Assembly (NCBI GenBank): GCA_964469555.1
Contig: CAYYAQ010000009.1
Location: 1 to 60,655 of the forward strand
Direction of reading: 5' to 3'
Length of the DNA: 60,655 bases
Source of the DNA: CAYYAQ01 sp964469555
GTDB lineage: Bacteria > Planctomycetota > UBA1135 > UBA2386
Shown: positions 1 to 8,900 of the stretch, piece after piece
Position numbering within the stretch: the stretch's first letter is position 1
Layout of the letters: each line of letters begins with the position of its first letter
Notes under the pieces: generated by a model
What the model was told of the DNA's origin: nothing
Database searches by the model: none
The model's input: only the letters and a program-made list of their open reading frames with translations
Translations under genes and position numbers: made by a program

Positions 1-857
1 ATGTCGTTGAGGAACGCCGCGAGGTTCTCCGACCACGTCTCGGACATTCTCGCGACCTGGGACATCTCCAGAAGGAGTTCCCTCTCGACGACGTCGTTGA
101 GCGAATCGACGATGCCCTCCGCGAGACCGAACTGGACGGCTTCTCCGGGGGTCAACGTCAGCGGACGCTTGAGCGCCCGCGGCGGCACGGAAAACGTGAT
201 GCCCTTGGTCTCCTGCATCCGCTCGAGCTCCGCCTTGTCGACGACGACGTTCGTCTGCTCGATCCCGGATTCGTCACTAAAGGCCACCTCGAACAGCGCG
301 ATGCCGGGGTCCACCATCGCATTCAACAGCAGCCTCACCGTCGCGTTGTCGCGCGGCGTGCCCTCGATCGCGGCGTGCAACATCGTCTGGATCGAGCTGA
401 TGTACTTCCGCCGCGCGTCCGTCGGGATGTCGTCCATCTCGCCGGTGAGCGGATTGTACTGAACCGGCGTGATCGTCCCGAGCTCCGAGCCCGTCTTCAT
501 GAACGTCTGGTTGCAGGTGATCGCGATCAACGCCGCAGCGGAGTTGGCGAAACCATCGACGTAGGCGACCGTGGCGATGTCCTTGTTCTTCAGGCGGCGC
601 AGCTCTTCGCGCACCTTCTTCATCTGGTCGACCGGGCCGCCACGAGACGAGATCTGGAGAATCAGGTACCGGGCGCCGAGGGACTCGACTTCGCGGATGC
701 CCCGGTTGACCAGGGCGACGGTCTTGGTGGAGATCGACCCTTCGATGGTGACGGCGAGGGCGGCGGGTGGTTCGGGCTCCTCGGCTTGGGCCGAGATGCC
801 CCCTGCCGACGGGAGCAGCAACATCAAGCCGGTGAACCAGCGGTGTAGATCGATCAT
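1..857 (-). CDS. ClpP-class (NfeD/1510-N type) secreted serine protease, 3' end outside window
   Basis: The gene opens at ATG 857 (reverse strand) and runs off the left edge after about 285 residues. A signal peptide (MIDLHRWFTGLMLLLPSAGG, then ISAQA) precedes a ClpP/crotonase fold. The motif GFANSAAALIA supplies the likely nucleophile Ser106, and Lys151 in ARRKYIS sits where the general-base lysine of the 1510-N/NfeD proteases lies, so a Ser-Lys dyad is plausible. Family members cleave membrane proteins in membrane quality control and often continue into an NfeD membrane/OB part, which would lie beyond the edge. The call rests on fold motifs and the residue spacing; the substrate is unknown. 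It diverges from the membrane protein at 1124. Confidence 0.8.
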   Translation of the reverse strand, partial: MIDLHRWFTGLMLLLPSAGGISAQAEEPEPPAALAVTIEGSISTKTVALVNRGIREVESLGARYLILQISSRGGPVDQMKKVREELRRLKNKDIATVAYVDGFANSAAALIAITCNQTFMKTGSELGTITPVQYNPLTGEMDDIPTDARRKYISSIQTMLHAAIEGTPRDNATVRLLLNAMVDPGIALFEVAFSDESGIEQTNVVVDKAELERMQETKGITFSVPPRALKRPLTLTPGEAVQFGLAEGIVDSLNDVVERELLLEMSQVARMSETWSENLAAFLND

Positions 858-1123
858 GGATCGGGAGGGATTCTGGCTTTCTTCTGGGGATTGACCGGCG
901 CGTTGCACGACTTGGCTCGCCGCTACGGACCCCACTACAGACCATTCAACTCCATTGCTGACCTGTGCGCTAATGGGCTCCCCGCCGATGTCGGGAAGAT
1001 TCTGTGTCACTGTAGGTCTGCGCACTGGCCTCGGTGGGCCAACATCTGAATAATTCCCTCCCCCACACGAATGCCAAAGCGTCCCGAGGCCGGGGCCAAG
1101 GCCACGAGAAGCGAGCGCCGCAA

Positions 1124-1762
1124 ATGACCGAAACCACCCCGACCGAATCCCCCGCCGCGCCGCAAGAGCCGCCGAGCATCATCATCCGGCCCTGGCCGAA
1201 GGTCGTCTTCCTCTACCCCATCTTCCTGTGTGCCACGGCCTTCTGGTTGATCTCAGCGCTCGGAGGTGACCCGCCGGCTGGCGAGATGACAAAATTCAAG
1301 TGGATGGGCAACGCGTTCCTGCTCGTGACCTTCCTCAACTTCCTGGTCTTCGCCTTCGACTTCTCGCGAATCAAGTCGATCACGATCTTCTTCGGGATCG
1401 TCGCGGCGGTGTTCGCGCTGTCCTGGGCCGACCAGAACTGGCAGGTGCTCGGCATGTTGCGGGGCTGGACGGACACCATCGACAGCCAGATGAACACGTG
1501 GTTCTACGGGATCTTCAGCGTGATGATGGGCGGCATCCTGTTGCTCGTGCTGGTGAACACACGGTTCAACTACTACGAGGTCAACCACCGCGAGATCCTC
1601 CACCACCACGGCTACCTCGGCGACNNNNNNNNNNCCTCCACTTCCCGCGAGGCGATCGTCATCGACAACGTGCTGAACGTGAACCACGTCGAGGACCGGA
1701 TCAAGGATCTGCTGAGCGTCGTCGCGGTGCGCATGGCCGGTCCCGGCCCAGACCCGGAGTAG
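1124..1762 (+). CDS. Membrane protein with possible PH-like C-terminal domain, interrupted by scaffold gap
   Basis: I start the protein at ATG 1124 (MTETTPTES) because the upstream in-frame ATG at 1034 only adds a non-conserved polar stretch. A proline-rich cytoplasmic N-terminus is followed by about four hydrophobic helices, then a polar region starting NYYEVNHREILHHHGYLGD that resembles the start of a bacterial PH (bPH2-like) domain. Ten Ns follow, then an in-frame tail with AIVIDNVLNVNHVEDRIKDL that resembles the end of such domains. The gap therefore probably hides part of the domain. No function can be assigned, and the PH-like call is weak. Confidence 0.65.
   Translation: MTETTPTESPAAPQEPPSIIIRPWPKVVFLYPIFLCATAFWLISALGGDPPAGEMTKFKWMGNAFLLVTFLNFLVFAFDFSRIKSITIFFGIVAAVFALSWADQNWQVLGMLRGWTDTIDSQMNTWFYGIFSVMMGGILLLVLVNTRFNYYEVNHREILHHHGYLGDXXXXSTSREAIVIDNVLNVNHVEDRIKDLLSVVAVRMAGPGPDPE
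1625..1634. other. Assembly gap of ten Ns
   Basis: Ten undetermined bases inside the membrane-protein gene at 1124-1762. Coding sense resumes in the same frame after the run, but the true gap length is unknown. Confidence 0.99.
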
Positions 1763-1846
1763 GAGGTCCGCGGGGCAACCGGGTGATTGAGCCTCAACGC
1801 TTGATGGCCCCCCCCGTCTTGTTATCCTGCGCCGCCTCCCCCCCAC

Positions 1847-1931
1847 GCGAGAGTGGCGGAATTGGCAGACGCGCAGGACTTAGGATCCTGTGGGGTAACC
1901 CGTGCGGGTTCAAGTCCCGCCTCTCGCACCA
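1847..1931 (+). tRNA. tRNA-Leu (anticodon UAG)
   Basis: The acceptor stem GCGAGAG (1847-1853) pairs with CTCTCGC (1921-1927), followed by discriminator A1928 and an encoded CCA (1929-1931). The anticodon stem CAGGA/TCCTG encloses loop CTTAGGA with anticodon TAG at 1881-1883. The class II variable arm (GGGGTAACCC region) and the T-loop TTCAAGT with flanking GCGGG/CCCGC fit leucine tRNA. It would read CUA and, by wobble, other CUN codons. Confidence 0.97.
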
Positions 1932-1976
1932 GTTGAGACATAGCCGGAATGGGCAGACTCCTCCGAAAACACTTGG

Positions 1977-2002
1977 TTGACACGGCCTTTCCTGTCTATC
2001 AT
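1977..2002 (+). promoter_or_regulatory. Possible promoter of the ferredoxin gene
   Basis: A perfect TTGACA (1977-1982) is followed by TATCAT (1997-2002), one base off TATAAT, about 45 bp before the ferredoxin start. The spacer is only 14 bp, shorter than the usual 16-18, so this is tentative. Confidence 0.3.
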
Positions 2003-2046
2003 CCCGCGCCAACCCAACCAATCTACCCCTTCCCAAACGATCGCAT

Positions 2047-2289
2047 ATGACCCATGTCATCGCCCAACCTTGCATCGACGTAAAGGACAAGGCATGTGTG
2101 GACGTCTGCCCAGTGGATTGCATCCACGGTGGCGACGATGACCCCCAGCTCTACATCAATCCAGCGGACTGCATCGACTGCACCCTGTGCGTGGACGCCT
2201 GCCCGGTCGACGCCATCTTCGCGGAGGAAGACCTCCCCGAACAGTGGAGCGAGTTCACCGACCTCAACACGAAATTCTTCGCGAAGTAG
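2047..2289 (+). CDS. fdxA: 7Fe (3Fe-4S/4Fe-4S) ferredoxin
   Basis: An 80-residue soluble electron carrier. Cysteines 9, 17, 21, 42, 45, 48 and 52 follow the 7Fe ferredoxin pattern. Cys9, 17 and 52 would hold the [3Fe-4S] cluster, while Cys21, 42, 45 and 48 would hold the [4Fe-4S] cluster; Cys25 would be the extra free cysteine seen in this family. Length is typical, and acidic residues surround the clusters. It lies 27 bp before the ThiF-like gene on the same strand and may be cotranscribed with the sulfur-transfer genes, though a housekeeping electron-transfer role is equally possible. The start ATG 2047 follows the putative promoter. Confidence 0.92.
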   Translation: MTHVIAQPCIDVKDKACVDVCPVDCIHGGDDDPQLYINPADCIDCTLCVDACPVDAIFAEEDLPEQWSEFTDLNTKFFAK

Positions 2290-2316
2290 CGGGGCCGGAT
2301 CGGATCCGCGAATCCC

Positions 2317-3339
2317 ATGAGCGCCGGGGATCGATACTCGCGGCAGACGCGATTCCCGCCGTTTGGCTCTGAAGGACAGCGACGCCTGGGCGGTTCGTCC
2401 GTCCTGCTCGTCGGCGTAGGTGCCCTGGGCACGTCGCTTGCGGACACCTTGGTCCGCGCCGGGGTCGGACGCATCTGGTTGGTCGACCGCGACATCGTCG
2501 AGTTGTCCAACTTGCAGCGCCAACTGCTCTACACGGAAAACGACGTCGATCGCCCCAAGGCCGTGGCAGCAGCCGAACATCTGCGTCGGATCAACAGCGA
2601 CGTCGATGTCCGACCGCTCGCCGAAGACTTCGGCCCAGACGTGTACGGCGATCTCGAGGCGAAACCCGATCTCATCCTCGACGGCACCGACAACTTCGCG
2701 ACGCGGTTCCTGATCAATGACCTCGCCCTGCGCGATGGCGTGCCGTGGATCTACGGCGGCATCGTCGGTTCCAAGGGGACGGCGATGGTGATCCTCCCGG
2801 GAGTGACACCGTGCATCCGGTGCTTGATGCCCATTCCGCCGGCCACGGGCGAGACCGAGACGTGCGAGACCGCAGGCGTGCTCGCCCCGGTCGTGGCCAG
2901 CGTCTCCGCCTTCCAGGCCGCCGAAGCGCTGAAGATCCTGAGCGGCAAACCGGGCGATGTCACGCGGGGCATCCTCGTCCTCGACGTGTGGCGTCACGAA
3001 CACGCCGTGCGCATGGCCGAGGCCGCTCCCGCCCCCCACTGTGCGACGTGCCGGGGCGAGGAGTTTCCTTCTCTCGAACAAGACTGGTCGGGTTCCGTCT
3101 CCCTCTGCGGTCGTGACGCCGTGCAGGTGCACCCCCGCGCGACGTCAACTGTCGACCTCGAGAAGCTCGCCGCAAGGCTCGGTAGCATCACCACGGACCT
3201 CGAACTCAGCACGCACCTGCTGCGGTTTCGCGTCGAGGACTGCCGCTTCAGCGTCTTCGCCGGCGGTAGGGCGATCCTGTTCGGTCTACACGACGAGGAC
3301 CGCGCCCGGGTGCTCTACGACCGCTACGTGGGAGCCTGA
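2317..3339 (+). CDS. ThiF/MoeB/HesA-family E1-like adenylyltransferase
   Basis: An ATP-dependent enzyme of the family that adenylates the C-terminal Gly-Gly of ubiquitin-like sulfur carriers (ThiS, MoaD). Visible features: Rossmann motif GVGALG (33-38), the RQLLY segment after D57 and D59, zinc ligand pairs C166/C169 and C242/C245, and the candidate catalytic Cys183 in ETCETAGVLAP. After the E1 core (to about residue 250) comes a divergent tail of about 90 residues that I do not recognise. The stop overlaps the desulfurase start by one base (TGATG), which implies translational coupling. No sulfur-carrier gene is visible nearby, so the acceptor (thiazole, molybdopterin or other) is unknown. 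Confidence 0.88.
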   Translation: MSAGDRYSRQTRFPPFGSEGQRRLGGSSVLLVGVGALGTSLADTLVRAGVGRIWLVDRDIVELSNLQRQLLYTENDVDRPKAVAAAEHLRRINSDVDVRPLAEDFGPDVYGDLEAKPDLILDGTDNFATRFLINDLALRDGVPWIYGGIVGSKGTAMVILPGVTPCIRCLMPIPPATGETETCETAGVLAPVVASVSAFQAAEALKILSGKPGDVTRGILVLDVWRHEHAVRMAEAAPAPHCATCRGEEFPSLEQDWSGSVSLCGRDAVQVHPRATSTVDLEKLAARLGSITTDLELSTHLLRFRVEDCRFSVFAGGRAILFGLHDEDRARVLYDRYVGA

Positions 3340-4463
3340 TGTCAGAGGACAGAATCTACCTCGACCACGCCGCCACCAGCTTTCCCAAGCCACCGACGGT
3401 GCTGGACGCGGTTCATCGCTGGTTCCACGAGATCGGCGTCAGCGCCGACCGCGGTGACAGCACGCGGTGCTCGGAGGTCCGGACACGGGTCGCTAGCGTG
3501 CGCGAACGGCTCGGTCGCATGTGTGGCGTGCCCGCGCACCGGGTCGTGTTCACATCGGGATCGACGGAGTCCCTGAACCTGTTCCTCGACGGGTTTTTGA
3601 ACGAGCGCGACCGGTATCTGACCACGACTCTCGAACACAGCTCCCTCGTCCGACCGCTCCGTCACCTCGGCGAGCAGCGGAAACTCGAAGGCGTCGAGTT
3701 GCCCATCGACGCGGACGGTCGGGTCGACGCCGCGGAGTTCATCGCGGCGATGGACCAACACCCCCCTCGACTCGTGGCGTTCAGCCACGCCAGCAACGTC
3801 CTCGGCGGCGCCCTCGACGCCCGCGCGATATGCGACGCTGCCCGGGAACGCGGCTGCACCACCCTCCTCGACGCGAGCCCAACCGCCGGACTGCTCGACC
3901 TGGACATCGACGCCGATGTCGTCGTCAGCTCCGCACACAAGAGTCTGCTGGCGCCGCCCGGCCTGGGTTTCCTGGCCGTGCGGGAGGGCGTGCCGCTTCG
4001 CTTGACGCGGTTTGGCGGCACCGGATCTTCGCGGGCACTCGACACCCAACCCGAAGAGTGGCCGACGGCGATGGAGTCGGGTACCCCCAACACCCCAGCG
4101 ATCCTCGGCCTGTGTGCGGCCCTCGACTTCATCGAGGAGAAAGGCCGCGACGTCATCCTCGCGAGCGAACTCAAGCTGCTCGACCTGCTGCGGGCCGACC
4201 TTATGGGCCGGGCAACGCTCTACGGGCCGAGCGATGGACCGCGCATCCCCGTCCTGAGCTTCAACGTACCGGGCTACGACGCCGCGGAGATCGGCATGAT
4301 CCTCGACGCCGCAGGGATCCATGTTCGCACGGGGTTCCATTGTGCGCCGCACCTGTTCGAGACGCTGCCCGGGACATCGGGAGGCACCGTGCGCGTCAGC
4401 GTCGGGCCGTTCAATTCTGCAGACGATGTTCGCGCACTGACCAGGGCTCTTCCCGGCGGATGA
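3339..4463 (+). CDS. Class V aminotransferase-fold cysteine desulfurase
   Basis: A PLP enzyme removing sulfur from cysteine as an enzyme persulfide. Key residues: internal-aldimine Lys201 in SSAHKSLLAPPG, His100 (LEHSS), Asp178 (LLDASPTAG, where the usual Gln is replaced by Pro), and catalytic Cys335 in RTGFHCAPH. The short active-site loop and the RxGxHC context favour the group II (SufS/CsdA-like) type. Its start overlaps the E1-like gene by one base, so the pair probably passes persulfide sulfur to an E1-activated carrier. Its 3' end overlaps the opposing gene by 53 bp. Confidence 0.9.
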   Translation: MSEDRIYLDHAATSFPKPPTVLDAVHRWFHEIGVSADRGDSTRCSEVRTRVASVRERLGRMCGVPAHRVVFTSGSTESLNLFLDGFLNERDRYLTTTLEHSSLVRPLRHLGEQRKLEGVELPIDADGRVDAAEFIAAMDQHPPRLVAFSHASNVLGGALDARAICDAARERGCTTLLDASPTAGLLDLDIDADVVVSSAHKSLLAPPGLGFLAVREGVPLRLTRFGGTGSSRALDTQPEEWPTAMESGTPNTPAILGLCAALDFIEEKGRDVILASELKLLDLLRADLMGRATLYGPSDGPRIPVLSFNVPGYDAAEIGMILDAAGIHVRTGFHCAPHLFETLPGTSGGTVRVSVGPFNSADDVRALTRALPGG

Positions 4464-5985
4464 ACTTGAAGAGTTCGTACGCGACCTGGAACACTCCATC
4501 GGTACGTCCGGGCCCCCCCGCCGTGTAGGGCTTGCGACCCGAATCCACGAAGTTCTTTCCCGCGCTGCGGCATCCGTCGATCAGGAGTTCGCCGAGGAAC
4601 TGCCGGTGCAGTTCCAACCCAGAGAGGCCGGGATTCGAACCTCCCGCCGTCTCCCTGCCGTCCGGCCCGTCCCGCCAAGACGCGTGTTCGAGCGCCTCGG
4701 CACCGAGCTGCCGCGACAACTTCGAGGCCACCACCAGGCGGAACGCGCGATCCAGGGGCGTGTCGATCGCCGCTCGCGGAGGTGCTTCCACCTTCTCACC
4801 GCGCGCGACCCGGAGCCAGGGACCGGCCGCCGTCTTGAACAGCCAATCGATGTCGAGTCCCGCGGCCTCGGCGTCCTTCGCCGTCATGAGCATCAGCCGC
4901 CGAGCGAGCGCCAGGCCGATCGAGTTCCTCACATCGACGGGGCGGCAGATCGACAGGTCCTTCCACTTGACCAACGCCTTCCGGAGCGAACGAAGCGGCA
5001 CCGATCGTGAGTAGAGCGCGAACCACCGGCGTTGCAGGACCTTGTCCGCCGTCGCCTGGGGCGACGACCGCAGCGACAGGATCACGCTGCGAAACGCCTT
5101 GGAATGGCTCAACAACAGCCGAAGGTCGAGCGGGAGAGAGCGGAACGGAATACGGTCCAGCACCGAGGACGCGGCGGAGGAATGCGCGAGATACCAAGCC
5201 GCCTCCCGCCGCACGAGCGGCAGCTCATCCTCGCCGCGAAGCACGCCAACGGCGAGTTCCAGCCGGTCTCTGTCGGCGTCTCCGTTGCAGGAGTCGCCGA
5301 GGAGATAGCCGCGCCAAACCAGGTCCTGGTGGCCCTTCGCCCCGGAGCGTTTGACGCGACCCGCGATCCACTTCTTGCGCCGGTCGGGACGGCAGTACAG
5401 CGCACCGGCGAGCACGCCTGGATCCCTCATCTTGTCCGTGAACTGCCTGGGCAGCGCCGGGCGATCCGCGATTCGTGCCAGCGCCAGGCAAGCCGCGATC
5501 TGCTCGAGAGCGGTGAGTCCCCTCCTACCGAGGAAATCGGTGAGCGCCTTGCTCCCCTCCCCGTGGCGCGGCCCGACCGCCAGCGTAAACAGGGCCATGA
5601 ACCGATCACGCACTGTACGCTCGGTGATCTTTCTGCCCAACAACACTGCGTGGGGATAGCGAGTGGCCAAGGAATAGGCGCCCGTGAGCACAAGCTGGTG
5701 TTCTCGATTCTTGGCGCGTTCGAGCTCATGGCCGAGGAACGGCGTGACACTCGCCCCCATGTCAAGGGACCGACGCCAGATCCGGTGCCAGCCGTTCGTG
5801 GTCAGGAGGTAATTGCCCGTCAACCAGTCCCGATACGCCTGATCCTCCGGCGCCACCCGGAACAACTCCCCTGCCGTCGCCTGTGCCCAGACAGGCTGAA
5901 GCGACACGCTCCACATTCCGATAGTCACTTGGGCTGCAACCATCAGGGCGGACTTGGAAAGGTAAGCGGAGTAGATCGGGCACAT
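4411..5985 (-). CDS. Exported helical-repeat protein of unknown function
   Basis: About 524 residues. The N-terminus has a Lys followed by a hydrophobic stretch ending VWAQA, a probable signal peptide. The start at 5985 keeps the basic residue; ATG 5943 is an alternative with a shorter leader. The body is Ala/Leu/Arg-rich and looks alpha-helical with HEAT-like periodicity (for example AVGVLRGEDELPLVRREAAW), ending in a conserved-looking basic tail. No catalytic motif is seen. Its start codon shares CATG with the divergent receptor-like gene, so the two may be co-controlled. It overlaps the cysteine desulfurase 3' end. I do not recognise the family. Confidence 0.7.
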   Translation of the reverse strand: MCPIYSAYLSKSALMVAAQVTIGMWSVSLQPVWAQATAGELFRVAPEDQAYRDWLTGNYLLTTNGWHRIWRRSLDMGASVTPFLGHELERAKNREHQLVLTGAYSLATRYPHAVLLGRKITERTVRDRFMALFTLAVGPRHGEGSKALTDFLGRRGLTALEQIAACLALARIADRPALPRQFTDKMRDPGVLAGALYCRPDRRKKWIAGRVKRSGAKGHQDLVWRGYLLGDSCNGDADRDRLELAVGVLRGEDELPLVRREAAWYLAHSSAASSVLDRIPFRSLPLDLRLLLSHSKAFRSVILSLRSSPQATADKVLQRRWFALYSRSVPLRSLRKALVKWKDLSICRPVDVRNSIGLALARRLMLMTAKDAEAAGLDIDWLFKTAAGPWLRVARGEKVEAPPRAAIDTPLDRAFRLVVASKLSRQLGAEALEHASWRDGPDGRETAGGSNPGLSGLELHRQFLGELLIDGCRSAGKNFVDSGRKPYTAGGPGRTDGVFQVAYELFKFIRREEPWSVREHRLQN

Positions 5986-8900
5986 GACGCAAGGCGAATT
6001 GCTTGACGAAGAGGAACTCGATTTCCTCCTCCAACAGGCCGACGTCCAGACGGCGGAAGAGCTGTTCGATCCTACGGACAGTGACAATACCAAAGTCACG
6101 ATCCGCGGCGACCTAGACAACATCGACCTGGCGGACATCTTCCAAACCCTGTCGATCTCCAAGATGCGCGGCATCTTGAAGGTAATCAACCCCCTCGAGA
6201 CCCGACTCGTCTACTTCGACCAGGGTCATGTCCGGTTGATGCACGCCAACCGGAAGGGCACACGGAGGGTCGGACAGCGCCTGGTTCGCTGCGGTATCCT
6301 GACGATTGCGCAACTTCGACAAGCGCTCCTCGAACAGAAGAGGCACGATACGCCGCTCGGCCAGACGCTCATCGACCTCGGGTTCTTGACGCAGGAAGAA
6401 CTCACAGCTGTCCTGAACAACCAGCTGGAGGATGACCTCCACAACATCTTCATCTGGAGTTCCGGCAACTTCGAGTTCTACAAGAACAAGCCGGACAACG
6501 AGGAGATCCTCGAAGAGATCAACAAGACCCCGGGGTTCGAGGTCAACGGAATCCTGCTCGAGGCGGCCCGGCGTCGTGACGAGTGGAGCCAGATCCTCGA
6601 GCACGTCGAATCCGTGCATGCGATCCCGGTGTTTCCGCCGGACGCCGAGTTCCCCAAGATGTCGGGCCATTCACTCACCGTCTGTGAGGCGATCGACAAC
6701 TTCTCCACGATCTCGGACCTGTCCGAGACGACCATGCTCGGCTTGTTCCACTGCGCCAAGGCAGTGTGCGACCTCAAGCGGGACGGCCTCGTGGAGCTCG
6801 CGGACCCGAGGCTCACGCTCAAGCTCGCCCTCGACGCAAACCGCAAGTCCGACACGAAGCGCGCCCTTCAGCTCTGCCAGAACCTGCGTCAGCTCGCGTC
6901 CGATCTCGACTTCGAACTCTGCGAGCAGCTCGCGTCCGTGCTCGAGGCCTGCCGCGAACCACGCCTGAGTGCGAACATCCTTCTCGAGTGCGCGGCCAAG
7001 CTGGAGACGCTCGACGACAGAATCGGAATCGCCAGGCGAGCACTGGGCGTCGATCGCCACGCGATCGCGGTGATGAGGTTCATCCGGAAGGAGATGCTGG
7101 CTGGCGAACGAACCAGTCATCCGGAGTACCTCGACACGCTCGAGAAACTGTGCGATGCCCTGTCGGCCAACGGCGAGGACGACGACGCACTCGACGTCTT
7201 CAAGGAGCTGGAGAGCATCAGCCCGGACGTAACGAGCCTGCTCGGTCGCAAGGCCAAGTTGCTACAGCGCGTCGGTCGCGAAGACGAGGCCATCGCCGCT
7301 CTGCTCGATCTACGCACCGAGCACGAAAAGGAGGGCGGCGACCAGGGCCGCCTGAAGCGGCTGTACGAGCAGATCCTGAAGATCGACCCCGGACATCGCG
7401 AGGTCCAGCGCGCGCTGCGGGTCCTCAAGATCGGCAAGACCCGGTCGAATCTCCACAACTTCTATGCGTGTGTCGGGGTCTTCGTGGTCGTGATCTCGGG
7501 TTACTTCGCCTGGCAGTGGTCCGAGACAGAGAAACTGGTCAACGCCGCCGCGACCCGTATCCGCTTGCAATTGGACTCGCGGAACACCACCAAGGCGCAG
7601 CAACTCCTGGCGAAGGCCCAAACCGACATCGGCCCGCAAGCGATGTGGGAACGGCTCCAGACGGAGATCAGCGACATCGTTCTGAAGGAGAGGGCCACCG
7701 CCGTCGCCGCGCGAACTCGTGAATATGAGAAGGTGCTGAACAGCACCGCCGACGAACTCCAGAAGGGCAACCTGGAGAAGGCCCTGTCCCTGTACAAGCG
7801 ACTCCTCGCCCATTCCAACGCGGACAAGCTGGTTCGGCGGATCGCTCCGGGACAGCTCAAGCGGATCACAACCCAACTCGAGGCGACCCGCGACGGCTTG
7901 AAGACAGACCTCCCCGATCCCCCGCCACCGCTTGCGAAATACGAGACGCTGACGAACGGACTCAGCATCCTGAATCAGAAGGACAAGATCGATACGTCCC
8001 TCGCGCGAACGATGTTGGTGAGCGCGGAACACAACACGGTCAAGCAACTGTGGCCAAAGAAGGACCTCAGGATGGCGCAGACAATGGCGCTCGAGATCCA
8101 ATCGCTGGCGCAGCTCGTCGCGACCCGTCTGCACGACTACAAGCTCGCGATCAAGAAGATCGAGAAGAACCGGCGACTGGACCCGATCTTCCGCAACGCC
8201 CAACGCGCCGAAGAGAACAACGACTTCCTGACAGCAGAGAAGCTGTATCGGCATCTCCTCGCAGAGTTCAGCGGCAACGCGATCCTCGCGCCGGGCTTCC
8301 GCGACAAGATGCAGAAGTACGCATCGATCAACCGGCATCTCGAGATGCTCTCGCGAGCCGTCAAGACATCGGACTTCCGCGATGCGCGAGCCTTCTACCT
8401 GTACCTCAAGCGGAGCTACAAGGGGTACAGGTGGGGCGAGATGATCCAGCTGCCGCTGCGCGTGGTCACCACTCCGGCGGACGCCGAGGTCTGGATGAAC
8501 GGCAAGCTCGCGGGACGCTCACCGATGACTCTGCAGTACCGGCCGGCTGACAAGAACTGGATCAAGATCCAGCTCAAGGGATTCAGCCCCGAGCAGGTCA
8601 CCGTAACCGGGGACAAGGTGGGCTTGGTCCGCTCCGTCCTCAACCGGACTCCGAAGTGGACCCTGACCACCGAGGGCGCTGTCGACAAGCACGGCGTCGC
8701 CGGTCGACAAGACCGCGTATTCCTCGTCGACCGCACCGGCGCCGTCATCGCCTGGTCGCTGAGTCACTGCAAGCAGCTTTGGCGCCGGGAGACCGGTGAC
8801 CTGTCCGGTCTGCTGACGCGCCCCGTCCTGATCGAGGATCTCGTGCTCGTGGCATCGATCGATGGCACGCTTCGGGCGCTCGAAGAATCCACGGGCGAGA

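Noticed and set aside
277..945. 222-residue minus-strand ORF over the protease gene
   Set aside because: Its Arg/Pro/His-rich sequence is typical of an out-of-frame shadow; the protease frame has the signal peptide and catalytic motif.
4624..4650. tRNA T-loop-like GGTTCGAATCCC on the minus strand
   Set aside because: Flanking stems do not pair, and no acceptor or anticodon arms are found; it is codon sequence within the exported helical protein.
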